64,000 bases of DNA from positions 100,225,956 through 100,289,955 of the forward strand of contig OX352772.1 of assembly GCA_947095535.1 (NCBI GenBank), written 5' to 3'. Below the pieces are notes generated by a model that worked only from the letters and a program-made list of their open reading frames with translations, did not search any database and was not told the DNA's origin. Below are positions 23,367 to 34,595 of this stretch, one piece after another. The translations under genes and the position numbers were made by a program. The stretch comes from Poecilobothrus nobilitatus (lineage: Eukaryota > Arthropoda > Insecta > Diptera > Dolichopodidae). How positions within the stretch are numbered: position 1 is the stretch's first letter; the number at the start of each line of letters is the position of its first letter.

Positions 23367-24178
23367 TATAGTATACCTTGATTTGTTCACAAGTTAATTT
23401 CCATAACTGTAAATTCAACATTACTAAAATAACTTTAAAAATTAAATAACATAAAATTGCTGACCTAACTTTTTGTGTGGTCACACTTTCAATTGCAAAT
23501 GTCTGTTTATTTTGTATCATAGATACTATATATTTAATAAAGAAGGAGATCAAATTACATCTTTTGTTTAGATTTTTAAACGTTCTGATTTTTATGTAAA
23601 TAATTCATTTTTGTATTCAATTATATTTTGTTAATATTTTGGTTAATTATCACACATGGCAATTACATTGTAGAACGGTAGGTACTAGATATATTGTATT
23701 GCATCTTTGTCCCAATTTTTATTTCTATGCAGCAAAGCAATAAATTAATATAATTTATTGTCATTGATAAAATTTGTTTAGATTTGGTAGAATCCAAAAT
23801 AGTATATAAGGATTAATTTTTGAAAATAAAATTCAGATATATTCGTATCACAAAATAATATAGTCTAATAATTTAATATACTATTTAATCTGTACAAACC
23901 AGCAATTAACTCTGCAGGAACGTGCGATTAAATATAATTATAATATATATATATATATATTAATATTTCATTGGCATGCCGTGCCTTTAATTAGCTTTGT
24001 CACGTAATAGGCATTTCTGTGTTTGCCGTATAAATAAGAAAAGAAACTTTTTGCAGCAAACATTTGGTGATCATCTAAGTATGCTCATATCTATTTGATC
24101 AGAAAGTATTAGAGAAAATAAAAACTGATAAATATATGTTAGGGCAGACTATTGTTGACCAAGACCAATCATATTACA
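23367..24178 (+). repeat. GypB right LTR
   Basis: Starts TATAGTATACC where the left LTR has TGTAGTATATC, so the terminal TG has decayed to TA. It ends ATATTACA, identical to the left LTR. It contains a block at about 23425-23588 absent from the left LTR. Many point differences exist between the two LTRs, so the insertion is not recent. Confidence 0.9.
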
Positions 24179-25200
24179 GCAGAAAGTTCTTTGAGACTGT
24201 CGTTGCCTAAGATTCCGTAAAAGGATTTTAGTGTTGAAAGAAGGAAGAATTTTAGTTTAATTTTTTTTTTTCCTAAAAGATTAATTAAGATGTGGTGAAT
24301 AACTTTTATATCACCGGCTATAGAGTTGGCAAAAAATTCTTGATTATTTTTAATGAGTTTATGGTTTATGTTTATGTAAATGTTATTTTTAATTGGTTTT
24401 GACTAAACTGGGTTGTATGTAATTTTTGTTGCAGCCAGTGTCAACGAGAAATTTCTCCGCTATCGGTTTTACATTGAAAGTAAGATAGCCAAGAATTTTT
24501 TAAGCTAAAAAATGAATATCTGAAAATTCTAAATCTTCAATAGGGATTTAGTCGTTAGGTTTAGTGTTTCATAAGAAGCTACTCCTTTGTAATCGATATT
24601 TTCGTTTTCTATCACTTGATTATAAATATCTTCTGGACTTTCATGAACTGATTGGTTTTGAAGTTCAGGTTTTGCAGTATCTATGTGGAAATTTCTATGT
24701 TGTTTGACTCTGTTGAAATGGTGTTGTTTATAAGTCGATGGGAGTCTTTTTCCTATTAAGTCATTTTGTTTATTCATTGTCTATTCATTTAGTTTACTGC
24801 GTTGGATTGTCGGCTTTGATTTGTATCCATCTGCTCTGGCCTACGTTGTGGTTTAGGTGCGAAAGGCCGGGTGGTACATTGGCATTCAATTGAGTAACTG
24901 TTATGAAAATTTCGGTATGGTTGAATGAGAGCGTTGTTTGTTTGTGATATGAAAGCCAACTGTAAAATGGTTGTTATCGAAATGTTAGAATGTTTGATCT
25001 GCGGTTTGGAAGCGGAGGTTGGATTATTTCTTGTAGTTTCCTTCCGTAATTGCTTACAAAGCCACTTCGAAATTTTTGCCTTTTAATCCCCTTATAAAAG
25101 TTTCAAGAGCTTTGTCTTTTTCTTAATACTTTTTCTATTGTGTGATCTCTCAACTTTTTAAAATGAGTTGAGAAATCTTTCCTTATATCAGAATCTGAGT
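24179..25200 (-). pseudogene. GypA gag C-terminus and protease
   Basis: On the minus strand, 25140-25020 encodes a gag tail with 'SDIRKDFSTHFKKLRDH' and 'FYKGIKRQKF'. 24777-24529 is an 82-residue open piece beginning 'MNKQNDLIGKRLPS'. The protease follows near 24460 with 'EKFLVDTGCNKNYI' (D-T-G intact) and 'ILYGILGNDSLKEL' near 24210. The frame then runs into the GypB insertion and continues as RT from 9579 downwards. Most of gag is missing upstream. Confidence 0.8.
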
Positions 25201-25373
25201 TCATTTATATTAATTTCAATATTTAATCTATTAAAAAAATTTCTTTTACCTTATTTTATACTTTGGAAAAATTTTTCTTTAATATTTGATAAAAAAAAAT
25301 GTTTCTAATGTTTTAAAAATTACGTTAATATTTTTTTCCTTTTTTGTTTTTTTTTCTTCATAATTCATTTTTA

Positions 25374-26628
25374 GCACATTTCCAAAAAAATTTTGAAAAA
25401 ATGTGCTTATTAGTTTCATTCTTTCCGTCCGTCCTTCTGTTTACAAAACTTCTATACCGTTACAGATAGAGAAAAAAATTTTTAACCATGCGTAGGCCTC
25501 ATAAAAAAAATAATTTTGTGGAACAACTTTTTCATGTAGCCCTATCCATTACGGATGTACAGCTCCTCAAACTTGGAAAAAGCCCTATTTTTCAATGCAT
25601 ATATCTTATGTTCTGCTTAAGATTTTTTCAATCTGAAAACGTCATTCGACAGGTATTTTTTTTGCTTTGTAAATTAATATCAAAATTATACAATTTTTTT
25701 AAATTTAGTATTTAAATTTACCGTTATGTGAAAACCAAATTTTGCATGATTTTTCTACTTTCATAACTCCAGCACGCTTTTAGATAGAGGCTTGAAATTA
25801 TGAGGCAAGAAAGAATTTTTAGAATTAGTATAAGTTTGCTCAGAAATTTTTTTTGGGCCACCCCCTGTTTATAAGCTATTAGGGCTCAAAAATTTAAAAT
25901 TTACTATTTTTAAACACCTGTAACTTAGGAACCTGTACTCGTTTTACTTCGGCAAGATATAAAAATTAAAGCTACAGTACTATATTTTAACGTGTGTTAA
26001 AGGTTTATTTTAGTTAAAAGGGTTTTAAAGTTGCAGCTCTTCAAATTTGCGAAAAAGCCGAATTTTCAGATGTATATATCTCAGGCTCTGCGTAATAGTT
26101 TTGCAATCTAAAACCGCTAGAAGATCGAAAATTTTTTTATCTATATAAAACAATATCAAAATTATGAAATATTTTGTAATTTACTATATAAATTTACTGT
26201 TATGTGAAAACCACATTTTGCATGAAATTTCTTTTTTCATAACTCCGGCACGCCTTTAGATAGGAACCTGAAGTTTTGAGACACGAAAGAATTTTTAGAA
26301 TTAGTATAAGTTTCCTCATAAAATTTTTTGGTAGCACCCCCTGTTTAAGAGTGTTTACGCCTCAAAAATTGAAAATTTGCTATTTTTAGACATTTATAAC
26401 TTAGGCACCTGTAAAAATTTTTCTTCGGCAAGACATGAAAATTAATGATTCAATAATATATTTTTACGTGTGTTAACGGTTTTTCTTAGTTATATAGGAT
26501 TCCGAACTTACGGCTCCTCAAAATTTCAGAAAAGTCATATTTTCACGTTTTTTCATATTACATGAAATTTTCAAATTTTTGTGCAAGTTACCATTCTAAA
26601 CAGTTTGTGTTATGTTTTGGAAATGTGC
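25374..26628. mobile_element. Non-coding element with 14-bp terminal inverted repeats and tandem core
   Basis: Left end gcacatttccaaaa (25374-25387); right end ttttggaaatgtgc (26615-26628) is its exact reverse complement. The inside consists of a bit more than two copies of a diverged unit of about 475 bp. Examples: 'cataactcc(a/g)gcacgc' near 25762 and 26237, 'taactta.g.acctgt' near 25921 and 26398, and 'aaaagcc..atttt' near 25577 and 26052. A second hairpin, gcacatttcc...aaaatgtgc, sits at the left tip. No transposase. No clean target duplication. Probably a non-autonomous DNA element; a related truncated copy lies at 28737. Confidence 0.7.
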
Positions 26629-27038
26629 GCTTTTAAAAACCGTTGGTTTACATTCTATCTTGTGTTAGTTACGATTACTAAATTTACTTTTTTTACAAAT
26701 GACTAAATTACCCTTTTTTTTGTTTTATTACTATTTTTATTTTATTTTATTCAAATTTTAGAATTTTTGTTATTTAATTCAAAATATTTCTTTTTCATTT
26801 TATTTAAAAATTTTATTTTACTTTTATTTTATTATTATTTTTATTTTATTTAATTCAAATTTTAGAATTTTCGTTATTTTAATTTAATTCAAAATTTTTT
26901 ATTTTTCATTTTATAAAAATTTATTTTATTTTATTTTATTATTAGTTTTATTATATTTAATTAAAATTTTAGAATTTTTCTTATTTCAATTACTTTAATG
27001 TAAAATACTTCTGATTTTAATCTAATATTTTTCTTGTT
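26629..27038. repeat. AT-rich spacer with three diverged ~105-bp tandem units
   Basis: The block 'aattttagaattttt.ttattt' recurs near 26755, 26857 and 26966, each followed by T/A-rich filler. Nothing coding. Confidence 0.6.
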
Positions 27039-27990
27039 TATACCAGAATGAACTATGTTCAAGGGTATAATAAATTTGCCATTACGTTTGTGACACTCCA
27101 AAGGAGTCGAGCTAGGTATAGTGTCACAGGTATGAATCGGCTCAGAATCGAATTCTGAGTCGATTAAGCCATGTACGTCCGTCGGGCCGTCCTTCCGCAC
27201 GATAACTCAAAAAATAAAGGAGCTAGGACGCAAAAAAAATGTGTACGTCACTTTTGCAAAATTGTTAGCTTTGCTATTTAAATCCAGCTTCTTTGCCGCC
27301 GGGTTCGAGTAGCTGCCATACAACTTCTTTCTTTATATGGAAATAACTCAGTATCTGTAGAAGCTAAGTATCTCAAATTTTACAAAATTGTGTCGAGTTA
27401 CAGGCCAACAACACCTGTAAAATTTGGTTGTGCTGGGGCGACAGGTCCGGATAACTTTTGTAAACTTTCGTTGACCTACAGCAGCCGGTATCAGGTTTCT
27501 TGCACTTCTTGGAACTTAATGAAGCTAGGCGTCTGCAATCTTGAAAATGCTGATCAAGCTTTATGGCAACAACACCTGTAAAATTTAGTTGTGCTGGGGT
27601 GACAGGTTCAAGTAGCTGCCATACAACTTTTCTTTTTAAATGTCTATTAAAGCTACGTATCTGAAATGTTGTGAAAAGGTGTCGAGTTACATGCCAACAA
27701 TTTTTGTAAAATTTCTTGCACCTCTTGGAACTTAATGAAGCTAGGCGCCTGCAATATTGCAAATGAAGATCAAGTTTTATGGGAACAACTTGTGTAAAAT
27801 TTGGTTGTGGGTGCAATAGTTTTCGGTAGCTGCCATACAACTCCACAATTTACATAAATATATCTCGGTAGTTATAACATCGGTTCTTAAACATCTGAAA
27901 TTGTTTAAAAGATGATCAAGTTATACAGAAACAGGATGTATTACTTTCATACGGGTATACCAGAGTTGACATAGTCAATTCTACTGCACT
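27039..27990 (+). repeat. Fly-type hairpin repeat, copy A
   Basis: Opens with TATACC...GGGTATA (27039-27069), a potential hairpin. Then comes a quasi-palindrome 'cagaatcgaattctg' and 'agtcgattaagccatgtac' with a 'cgtccgtc' tract (27140-27195). The remainder is tandem: 'gaagctagg.(c/t)(g/a)tctgaaat' and 'gtaaaatttggttgtgctgg' blocks repeat at alternating spacings of roughly 115 and 140 bp. It ends near 'gggtatacc' (27953-27961). Related copies lie at 30740, 34596 and 38456. No coding capacity; open frames across it are by-products of the repeat. Confidence 0.75.
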
Positions 27991-28019
27991 CTTCTTAGTT
28001 TTCTAATATTTTTTCAAAA

Positions 28020-28270
28020 AAAAATTGTTGACTTACGGACCTATGCTATTAAAAGCATGGTAATAATTAGCTACTAGCTGCTACTAACTCCGGTTTCTCT
28101 AATGTACGGCTACTAGGGGTCTTGCTCCCTTTTACCTTTTTTACAGGAGGTGATCTGCGGCGCACTGCTTGAGGGCGACTTATATAAGTGTTGTTGACTT
28201 TGTTGACAATCACTATTTCAGCTTTTTATCACTCTACTGATCACTATTTCAGCTATTTATCACTCTACTG
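28020..28270 (-). other. LTR-element leader downstream of a primer binding site
   Basis: Reading away from the primer site on the minus strand, this is a non-coding leader with a 32-bp direct duplication ('cagtagagtgataaa(t/a)agctg...' at about 28270-28207). It is cut off near 28020 where the hairpin repeat begins. It is likely the leader of the LTR element whose LTR is at 28289-28591. Confidence 0.6.
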
Positions 28271-28288
28271 GTCCCTGCTCGGGCGCCA
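28271..28288 (-). other. tRNA-Lys-type primer binding site
   Basis: Minus strand TGGCGCCCGAGCAGGGAC, which as I remember it differs at one base from the complement of the 3' end of tRNA-Lys(UUU). It lies immediately after the LTR end. Gypsy-group elements commonly prime with tRNA-Lys. Confidence 0.85.
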
Positions 28289-28591
28289 ACTAACACTTTT
28301 TATTATTTATTATTTTAAAAAAATTTATTAATTTATTCTAACTTCGTTACAAATTATTTACTAATGATCAAATTCAATTTTTGTCGGCTTATTTATACTA
28401 AATAATTTACTGGTATTTATATGTTACAATCTGTTGGTTGGGAACGAATTATTGGCTTGTGCGAATTGTAGACATGTTGTCAACAATTTTTTATGTAAAA
28501 ACTAAATAATGTAATTTGAGTTGCTACTTATGTACCGTGGGAATCAATATAAATATTTTTTCTATTTAATAAAACAAATGTTGCGTTAACT
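28289..28591 (-). repeat. Minus-strand 5' LTR (303 bp), perhaps GypA's
   Basis: Read on the minus strand it begins AGTTAAC and ends AGTGTTAGT directly before the primer site. It contains TATAAATA (28390-28397) and AATAAA signals downstream. The flank outside the start is an alternating 'tatacatatatgtatg', like the YRYRYR targets of gypsy. Its orientation and position upstream of GypA gag suggest it is GypA's 5' LTR, displaced by insertions. No partner LTR was found in the window. Confidence 0.7.
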
Positions 28592-28736
28592 TATATACAT
28601 ATATGTATGTATTTATATTATATACATTTGTAATTGATTTATGTTATAATTAATTTTTAGAAAAATTAAACAGTAATGTTTAATTGTATATTGGTTTAAT
28701 ATATTTAAAAAATTATGACATTGTAGTTGTTTTTTA

Positions 28737-29362
28737 GCAAATTTCCAAAAAAAATTTGAAAAATGTGCCTATAAGTTTCACTCTGTACGTCCGTCCATCT
28801 GTCTGTCTGTCCATCTGTCCATCTATTTACAAAAATTTCCACACCGTTAAAAATGAAGAAAAAAAATTTTAACCATGGGTAGGTCTCATAAAAAAATTAA
28901 TGTTGTAGAACAACTTTTTCATGTAGCCCCGTCCATTACGGAAAAATTTTCAAACTTGAAAGTTTCAAAGTTTAAACTTTGAAAAAGCCCTATTTTTAGA
29001 TGTATATATCATATGTTCTACTTAACTTTTTTTCAATCTAAATACAACATTCAACTGCAATTTTTTTACCTTTATAACTCAATATTAATATTACCTATAC
29101 AAGTTTTTTTTAATTTTGTTTTTAAATTTACTGTTATGCGAAAATCAAATTTTGCATGATTTTTCAATCTTCATAACTCCGGCACGCTTTTAGATATAAA
29201 ATTGAAATTTTGAGACAAGATAGAACTTTTAGAATTAGTGTAAGGTTTTTGAATTAGTAAACATTTTTTTGTACCACCCCCTGTTTAAGAGCTATTACGG
29301 TTCAAAAATTGGAAATATGCCATTTTTAGACACCTGTAACTTAAGCACCTGTACAAATTTAT
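28737..29362. mobile_element. Second, truncated copy of the inverted-repeat element
   Basis: Matches the left half of 25374-26628: 'atttccaaaaaaa', 'cgtccgtccatctgtctg', 'taaccatg.gtaggtctcataaaaaa', 'caactttttcatgtagccc' and 'accccctgtttaagagctatta'. The left tip is changed (gcaaatttcc) and the right end is missing after about 29362. It contains an extended (gtcc/atct) tract absent from the first copy. Confidence 0.7.
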
Positions 29363-30314
29363 AAGAGTAAAATTTTTTATTTCAACCGAGGGTAAAAAAG
29401 AAAATAAAATTCTAAAAAAAACAGTTTTAATTTATAGTCGGACATCAGAATATGGGAAAATAAGAAAGACAAATAATTATTTTTTTAGAGATATGATTTT
29501 TTTTTAATTTTTTATATGTTGTTTCTCTTTACTTCACCTTCTAGACTACATTTGTACTTGATTTGTTTTTCTGGTATTTTTATTTTTGTGATTTTTGATT
29601 TTAGAATATTCAATATTTATTCCATGTAATTAGCATTATAATGTTATGTATGTAACTACTACGCAGCAAACTTACTTTTTCATATTATTTAAAATTTTTG
29701 TACTTGACTTGCCAATAATACTTTACATTTTACAACATATTATGTAAGTATACAATTTAATTTTATACGAAATGCGTAATGCAACAATGAAACTTTTTTT
29801 TGGATTTATAAATTTTTTTACTTCAAAAACTTATTTTGAAATACAAAATTCAAATAATTTAAAAAAAACAATTTTTTTTTGACAAATCCTTAAAAGAAAC
29901 TTCAGAAAATAAATACATAATATTATAGATAATTATCTACTTAAGAAAAACAATATTATATTCTATATGCACATTTTTCAATTTTTAAGTCACATATATG
30001 GAATGAGTTATATGAGTGCAATTTTTGGTGGAGCATAATAAGAATAAGAGTAAATTCTAATTGACAATTAAAGGACAGATAAATTATGTACATAAGACAA
30101 AGTCTGTTCATTTTCTTTTTTGTTTCTTAACTACTCTCCAATATGAGTAATTTTGAGTTTTGAAATTTAACAAAAATTGTATTTGCCTAAACTTAGCTGT
30201 CGATTATATGAATTTGAATGCAACATAAGAATTAATAACACATTAACAGGGGCCCCTAGTTAAAATGTCTTTTAGTTTGTGATCCACATTTTTAACATAA
30301 ATTTTAAAAATATG
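29363..30314. other. AT-rich DNA, no feature recognised
   Basis: No open frame, repeat or motif that I can name; frequent homopolymer runs. Confidence 0.5.
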
Positions 30315-30739
30315 TTTTTAAAAACATGAATCATACAAAAATTTAAGTTTTTAATAATCTCTTTATTTTTATTATCTATATTTAATTTTTTTAGTCAAAA
30401 ATGTTTGTAAATAATTTCAACACAAAATAATTTTTTATATATGTATCTTCTTGTAAGATTGTTGTTTAAATTTACTGAATAATAACCTTGAATACCTTAA
30501 TAATACCTTGAATTCTCTGTGATAATAATTCTTTTTTATTTTACTTAATTTAACTATTTATAACTTATTAGTATTACTAACGCTACTAATACTTATCCAT
30601 AATTAATTTAATATAATATAATATTATTTGATTCGTTTACAATACTAATAAAAATTAGGTTAAATAAAACAATAAAATTTGGTAATCAATACCCATTACA
30701 TTCTTATCGCTAATTACTACAATAAAAATAATAAATATA

Positions 30740-31812
30740 ATACGTATAATAAATTTGCCATTACGTTTGTGCCACCTTAAAGGAGTCGATCCAGATATGG
30801 TATCAAAGCTATGGATCGGCTCAGAATCGAATTCTAAGTCGATTAAGCCATGTACATCCATCCGTCCGTCCACACAATAACTCAAAAAATAAAGGAGGCT
30901 GAAATTTGTTTTACGTCACTTTTGCAAAATTATTAGTTAAATCCAGCATTTTCGGTCGGTTCCAGTAGCTGCAATAAAACTTCTTTCTTTATATGGAAAT
31001 AACTCAGTATATATTCAAGCTAGGTATCTGAAATTTTGCAAGTGATGATCAAGTTATATGGCTTCTGTAAAATTATGGCTTCTGTCAACAGCTTCTGTAA
31101 AATTTGGTTGTGATGGAACAACATTTCCGGGTAGCTGCCATACAACTTCTCTTTTTAAATGAAAATAACTCAGTTTCTACTGAAGCTAGGAATCTGAAAT
31201 TTGGTAAAGAGGTGTCAAGTTACATTCCAACAACTTTTGTACAAATTGGTTGGTCTAGAGTAGCCGGTTCAGCCTTCTAGCACTTCTTGAGCCTTAATGT
31301 AGTTGGGGGTCTGAAATGTTGCAAATGATGATCAAATTTTATGGCCACAACTTCTGTAAAATTTGCTTGTGCTGGTGTAGCAGCTTCGAATAGCCACCAA
31401 CTTCTCTTTTTAAATTAAAATAACTCAGTGTCTATTGAAGCTAGTTATCTGAAATTTAATGAAAAGGTGTCGAGTTACATGCCAACAATTTTTGTAAAAT
31501 TTGGTTCGTCTAAAGCAGCCGATTCAGGCTTCTTGCACCTCATGGAACTTAATGAAGCTAGGCGTCTAAAATCTTATAAATAATGATAAAGTTTTATGGC
31601 AACAACTTCTGTAAAATTTGGTTGTGCTTGTGCAATAGATTCGGGTAGCTGTCATACAATTTCACAATTTTCATAAATATATCTCTGTAGTTAACGTCGG
31701 TACTAAAACATCTGAACGTTTTTAAAAGATGGTCAAGTTTTATAGAAGCAGGGTATATAACGTTCATACGGTCATCCCAAAGTTGACACAGTCTACTCTA
31801 CTGCACCCTTCC
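30740..31812 (+). repeat. Fly-type hairpin repeat, copy B
   Basis: Starts with 'aaatttgccattacgtttgtg', as in copy A, then the quasi-palindrome and 'agtcgattaagccatgtac'. Six related blocks, 'gaagctagg.atctgaaa..', start near 31014, 31182, 31297, 31437, 31553 and 31695, giving spacings of about 168, 115, 140, 116 and 142. It ends '...gggtatataacgttcatac' and 'gttgacacagtctactctac'. Confidence 0.75.
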
Positions 31813-31989
31813 TCGTTTTTATTCGCTTTTTTTTCATTCAGTTTTATATGTTTGAAATATTAGACATTACTATCGTGAGGGTAAAAAGAAATTGTATTGT
31901 ATCTTAATGCTGTTTACTATACTTTTGTTATTGTTTTGATATAAATAAATGGGTATAAAAAAACAAATTAAAATTTATTTGAATTTAAA

Positions 31990-32350
31990 AATAAAAGAGG
32001 AACAATACAGTTGCGCTGTTCAAATGGGGTCTCTAACTCTGCTGATAATATTATTAAAATAATTTTGGTGAGTTTTATAATTTCTGGAACTATGGTTTAT
32101 GTATGATTCTTCCAAAGCAGATTCTAACCTACCACCTAACGATTATCAATCCAAATCTTTCGCAAATAATGCTTATAAGATGTAAATTGTATGCAATCTC
32201 GGAAGGAGTGGATTACGCTAATCAAAATATTGTAAATAAAAATATACTTATTTGTTGTGACTCCATTAGCGTATTGAAATCAATAGGAAAATTTATTCCG
32301 TCAAATTCAATTGTTTCTATACGGTCATTCAAATTGAGTTTTCAAAAGTA
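31990..32350 (+). pseudogene. I-like non-LTR ORF2, RNase H part (left copy, 5' piece)
   Basis: Plus-strand reading includes 'KLYAISEGVDYANQN' and 'ILICCDSISVLKSIGKF', the E-...-D-S core of non-LTR RNase H. Everything upstream (endonuclease, RT) is absent. At about 32350 coding stops and a minus-strand mariner-type transposase begins; the RNase H end resumes near 33240. Confidence 0.7.
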
Positions 32351-32420
32351 AATAACTAAAAGACTTTAAAACTGGAAAAGTTTTTATTTATTTTGTTTTT
32401 TGAAGTACAATGTTTGCCAT

Positions 32421-33170
32421 TTATAATCTTAAAATGATATCTTCCATGTGACCATCTCTTGCATCTCTACAGTACCTGATTCTTTTATCAAAATTTTCGG
32501 TCACATTTTGGCGCATATGAGCCTCTATCTCACCAATAACTCGAATAATTTCTGTTTTCAATGCTTCAATGTTTTGAGGATTATCCTTGTAGACCTGTCC
32601 TTTCACATAGCTCCAGAGAAAGAAGTCTAACGGTGTTAAATCGCGGGATCTTGAAGGCCAATTCACGCCACCGAATGTGGAAATAACACGGTCTGGAAAC
32701 TTTGTATGCAGTAATTACATTGTTTCTCTGCCTGTATGACACGTAGCTCCATCTTGTTGAAACCACAGCTCCTCAGTATCAATATTTTCTAGTTTTGGTT
32801 ATAAAAAAGTTCATGATCATGTCGCGATATCTGGTACCGTTAACGGTTATGGCTCTTCCAGCATCATTTTCGAAAATGTATGGACCAAACACACCACCAG
32901 ACCACAATGCACACTAAACATCCAAATTTCCTCTACCCAAATACGGCAATTTTGTTTATTAACGTAGCCACCGATCTCGAAATGTGCTTCGTCCGAAAAG
33001 ATGATTTTTTTTTGAAAAATTGCCGTTTTCTTCCAGTATCCAATTGGCAAAGTCCCGACGCATGGAATGATCTTGTGGCAGCAATTCTTGTTTCAATTGA
33101 ACTTTATAGGCCTTCAACGCTAAATCTTTGAGTAAAATGATATATAATATGGAAGTGTCAAGTGTCAATG
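32421..33170 (-). pseudogene. Mariner/IS630-type transposase, catalytic part (left copy)
   Basis: Minus strand: 'DLALKAYKVQLKQELLP', 'IIFSDEAHFEIGGYVNKQ' (first catalytic Asp), 'QQDGATCH'-like in broken frame near 32760, and 'WPSRSRDLTPLDFFLWSY' then 'RDARDGHMEDIILRL' to a stop at 32421. This is the insect family whose N-terminus is MERYxxEQR... (compare 3968-4171). The first ~120 residues are missing and frameshifts occur near 32850, 32770 and 32660. No inverted repeats were identified. It interrupts an RNase H domain. Confidence 0.85.
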
Positions 33171-33189
33171 TTTGAAGTGTTCAATGTTT

Positions 33190-33765
33190 GGAAACTCAAT
33201 TTGAAAGATGCTTTAGTATTAATGAAAAGATTTATGACGCACATAATACTTTTTCTTTTTTGTGGGGATTCTCAAATATAAATATATTGGGGAATGACAA
33301 AGCGGATACAATTGCTATTGTTTATTTTTTCAGATTTAAAGCGTTCTTTAAATTAACTGCTTTTCAATGAATTTGTTACGGAATGGCATAATCATACTCA
33401 CTCAAGCAACCTCAAAGAAATAGTTAATCATATACCAAAATGGCAACATCTTTATAAAATAACGCGTAAACATTCTATAATAATTACAAGGCTAAGACAT
33501 GGTTATACCAAGTTAACACACGAACATCTGTTAAAGCGAGAGGAACATTCTATATATAAATGCAGTAGGTTATTAACAGTTTGCCATATGTTTGAGGATT
33601 GTCCTAATGCCTAAAGCAATGCCAGGATTATGTTTAACATCAAAGGACTTTCTAATTTAGCGATAGATGAAATTAAAGCATACAAAATATTATCGACTTT
33701 CATGGTAATATCGGAATACTTCAGCTTATTTTAAAAAAATTAAAATATAATAATAATAATAAACT
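33190..33765 (+). pseudogene. I-like non-LTR ORF2, C-terminal piece and 3' end (left copy)
   Basis: Resumes with 'FLWGFSNINILGNDKADTIA' (end of RNase H) and continues in shifted frames to 'IITRLRHGYTKLTHEHLLK' and 'CSRLLTVCHMFEDCPN'. These are the R-x-GHT-x-LTH and C...C...H...C motifs at the end of I/Jockey-group ORF2. It ends in a (TAA)n tract near 33745-33765, as I elements do. Confidence 0.75.
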
Positions 33766-34595
33766 TGGCAAGAAACTAAGTGTATCTATGTATAAATTAA
33801 GCAAACCAAAGGTACAAGCTAAAATATAAATATAAAAGATAGATATATAAGTTAAGAATTTACTATTTAAATCAATATAGATATCTCCTGAGAATTGGAA
33901 AAAAGGAGAAAAATTTATTTTATTTTGGCTTTGATTCTAATATAATAATATTATATTTACAATGAAAATCGATATTTTATTACGAAACTTTTGTTATAAA
34001 AACTTAAAAAATGGCATAAAAAAAAACACAAATAAATAAAAAAAATTATTAATAGTTTTATTGTTTAAACAATGTAAAAATAAAAAAAAAATAAAAATAC
34101 ATGTATCTATGTTGAGAAGACAACCTTAATTTAAAACTTTAACTTAAAAAAAAAACAAAAGAGAAGAAATTTTTTAAAAACATGAATCATACAAAAATTT
34201 AAGTTTTTAATAATCTCTTTATTTTTATTATCTATATTTAATTTTTTTAGTCAAAAATGTTTGTAAATAATTTCAACACAAAATAATTTTTTATATATGT
34301 ATCTTCTTGTAAGATTGTTGTTTAAATTTACTGAATAATAACCTTGAATACCTTAATAATACCTTGAATTCTCTGTGATAATAATTCTTTTTTATTTTAC
34401 TTAATTTAACTATTTATAACTTATTAGTATTACTAACGCTACTAATACTTATCCATAATTAATTTAATATAATATAATATTATTTGATTCGTTTACAATA
34501 CTAATAAAAATTAGGTTAAATAAAACAATAAAATTTGGTAATCAATACCCATTACATTCTTATCGCTAATTACTACAATAAAAATAATAAATATA

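Larger units (their letters stand above)
9580..24178 (+). mobile_element. GypB: Ty3/gypsy LTR element, 412/mdg1-like, with nested insertions
   Basis: Bounded by two related LTRs (9580-10309 and 23367-24178) whose outer ends read TGTAGTAT...ATATTACA, an imperfect inverted pair. The host sequence GCAG is duplicated at 9576-9579 and 24179-24182, a 4-bp target duplication as expected for this group. Order inside is gag, protease, RT, RNase H, integrase, then a polypurine tract. About 8 kb in the middle (13.29-21.27 kb) is later non-LTR DNA. The element itself sits inside GypA's protease region. All reading frames are broken. Confidence 0.9.
30315..34170. repeat. Tandem segmental duplication B, left copy
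   Basis: 3,856 bp, followed directly by a near-identical second copy. Both copies end 'gagaagaaat'; the left one then restarts with 'tttttaaaaacatgaatc', identical to 30315 onwards. A short T-run microhomology lies at the junction. I saw only a few differences per kb, such as cggtcggttcc/cggtctgttcc near 30953/34809. Confidence 0.95.

Noticed and set aside
26961..27200. Open frame across the hairpin head, also seen at 30655-30885 and 34511-34741 ('GLIDSEFDSEPIH')
   Set aside because: The frame is the palindrome and its flanks in translation. No start context and no protein family; conservation is of DNA blocks rather than codons.
27373..27846. 157-codon minus-strand open frame with internally repeated 'CRRLASLSSK.CKK'
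   Set aside because: It is the tandem body of the hairpin repeat read as protein; the corresponding frames in copies B and C are full of stops.
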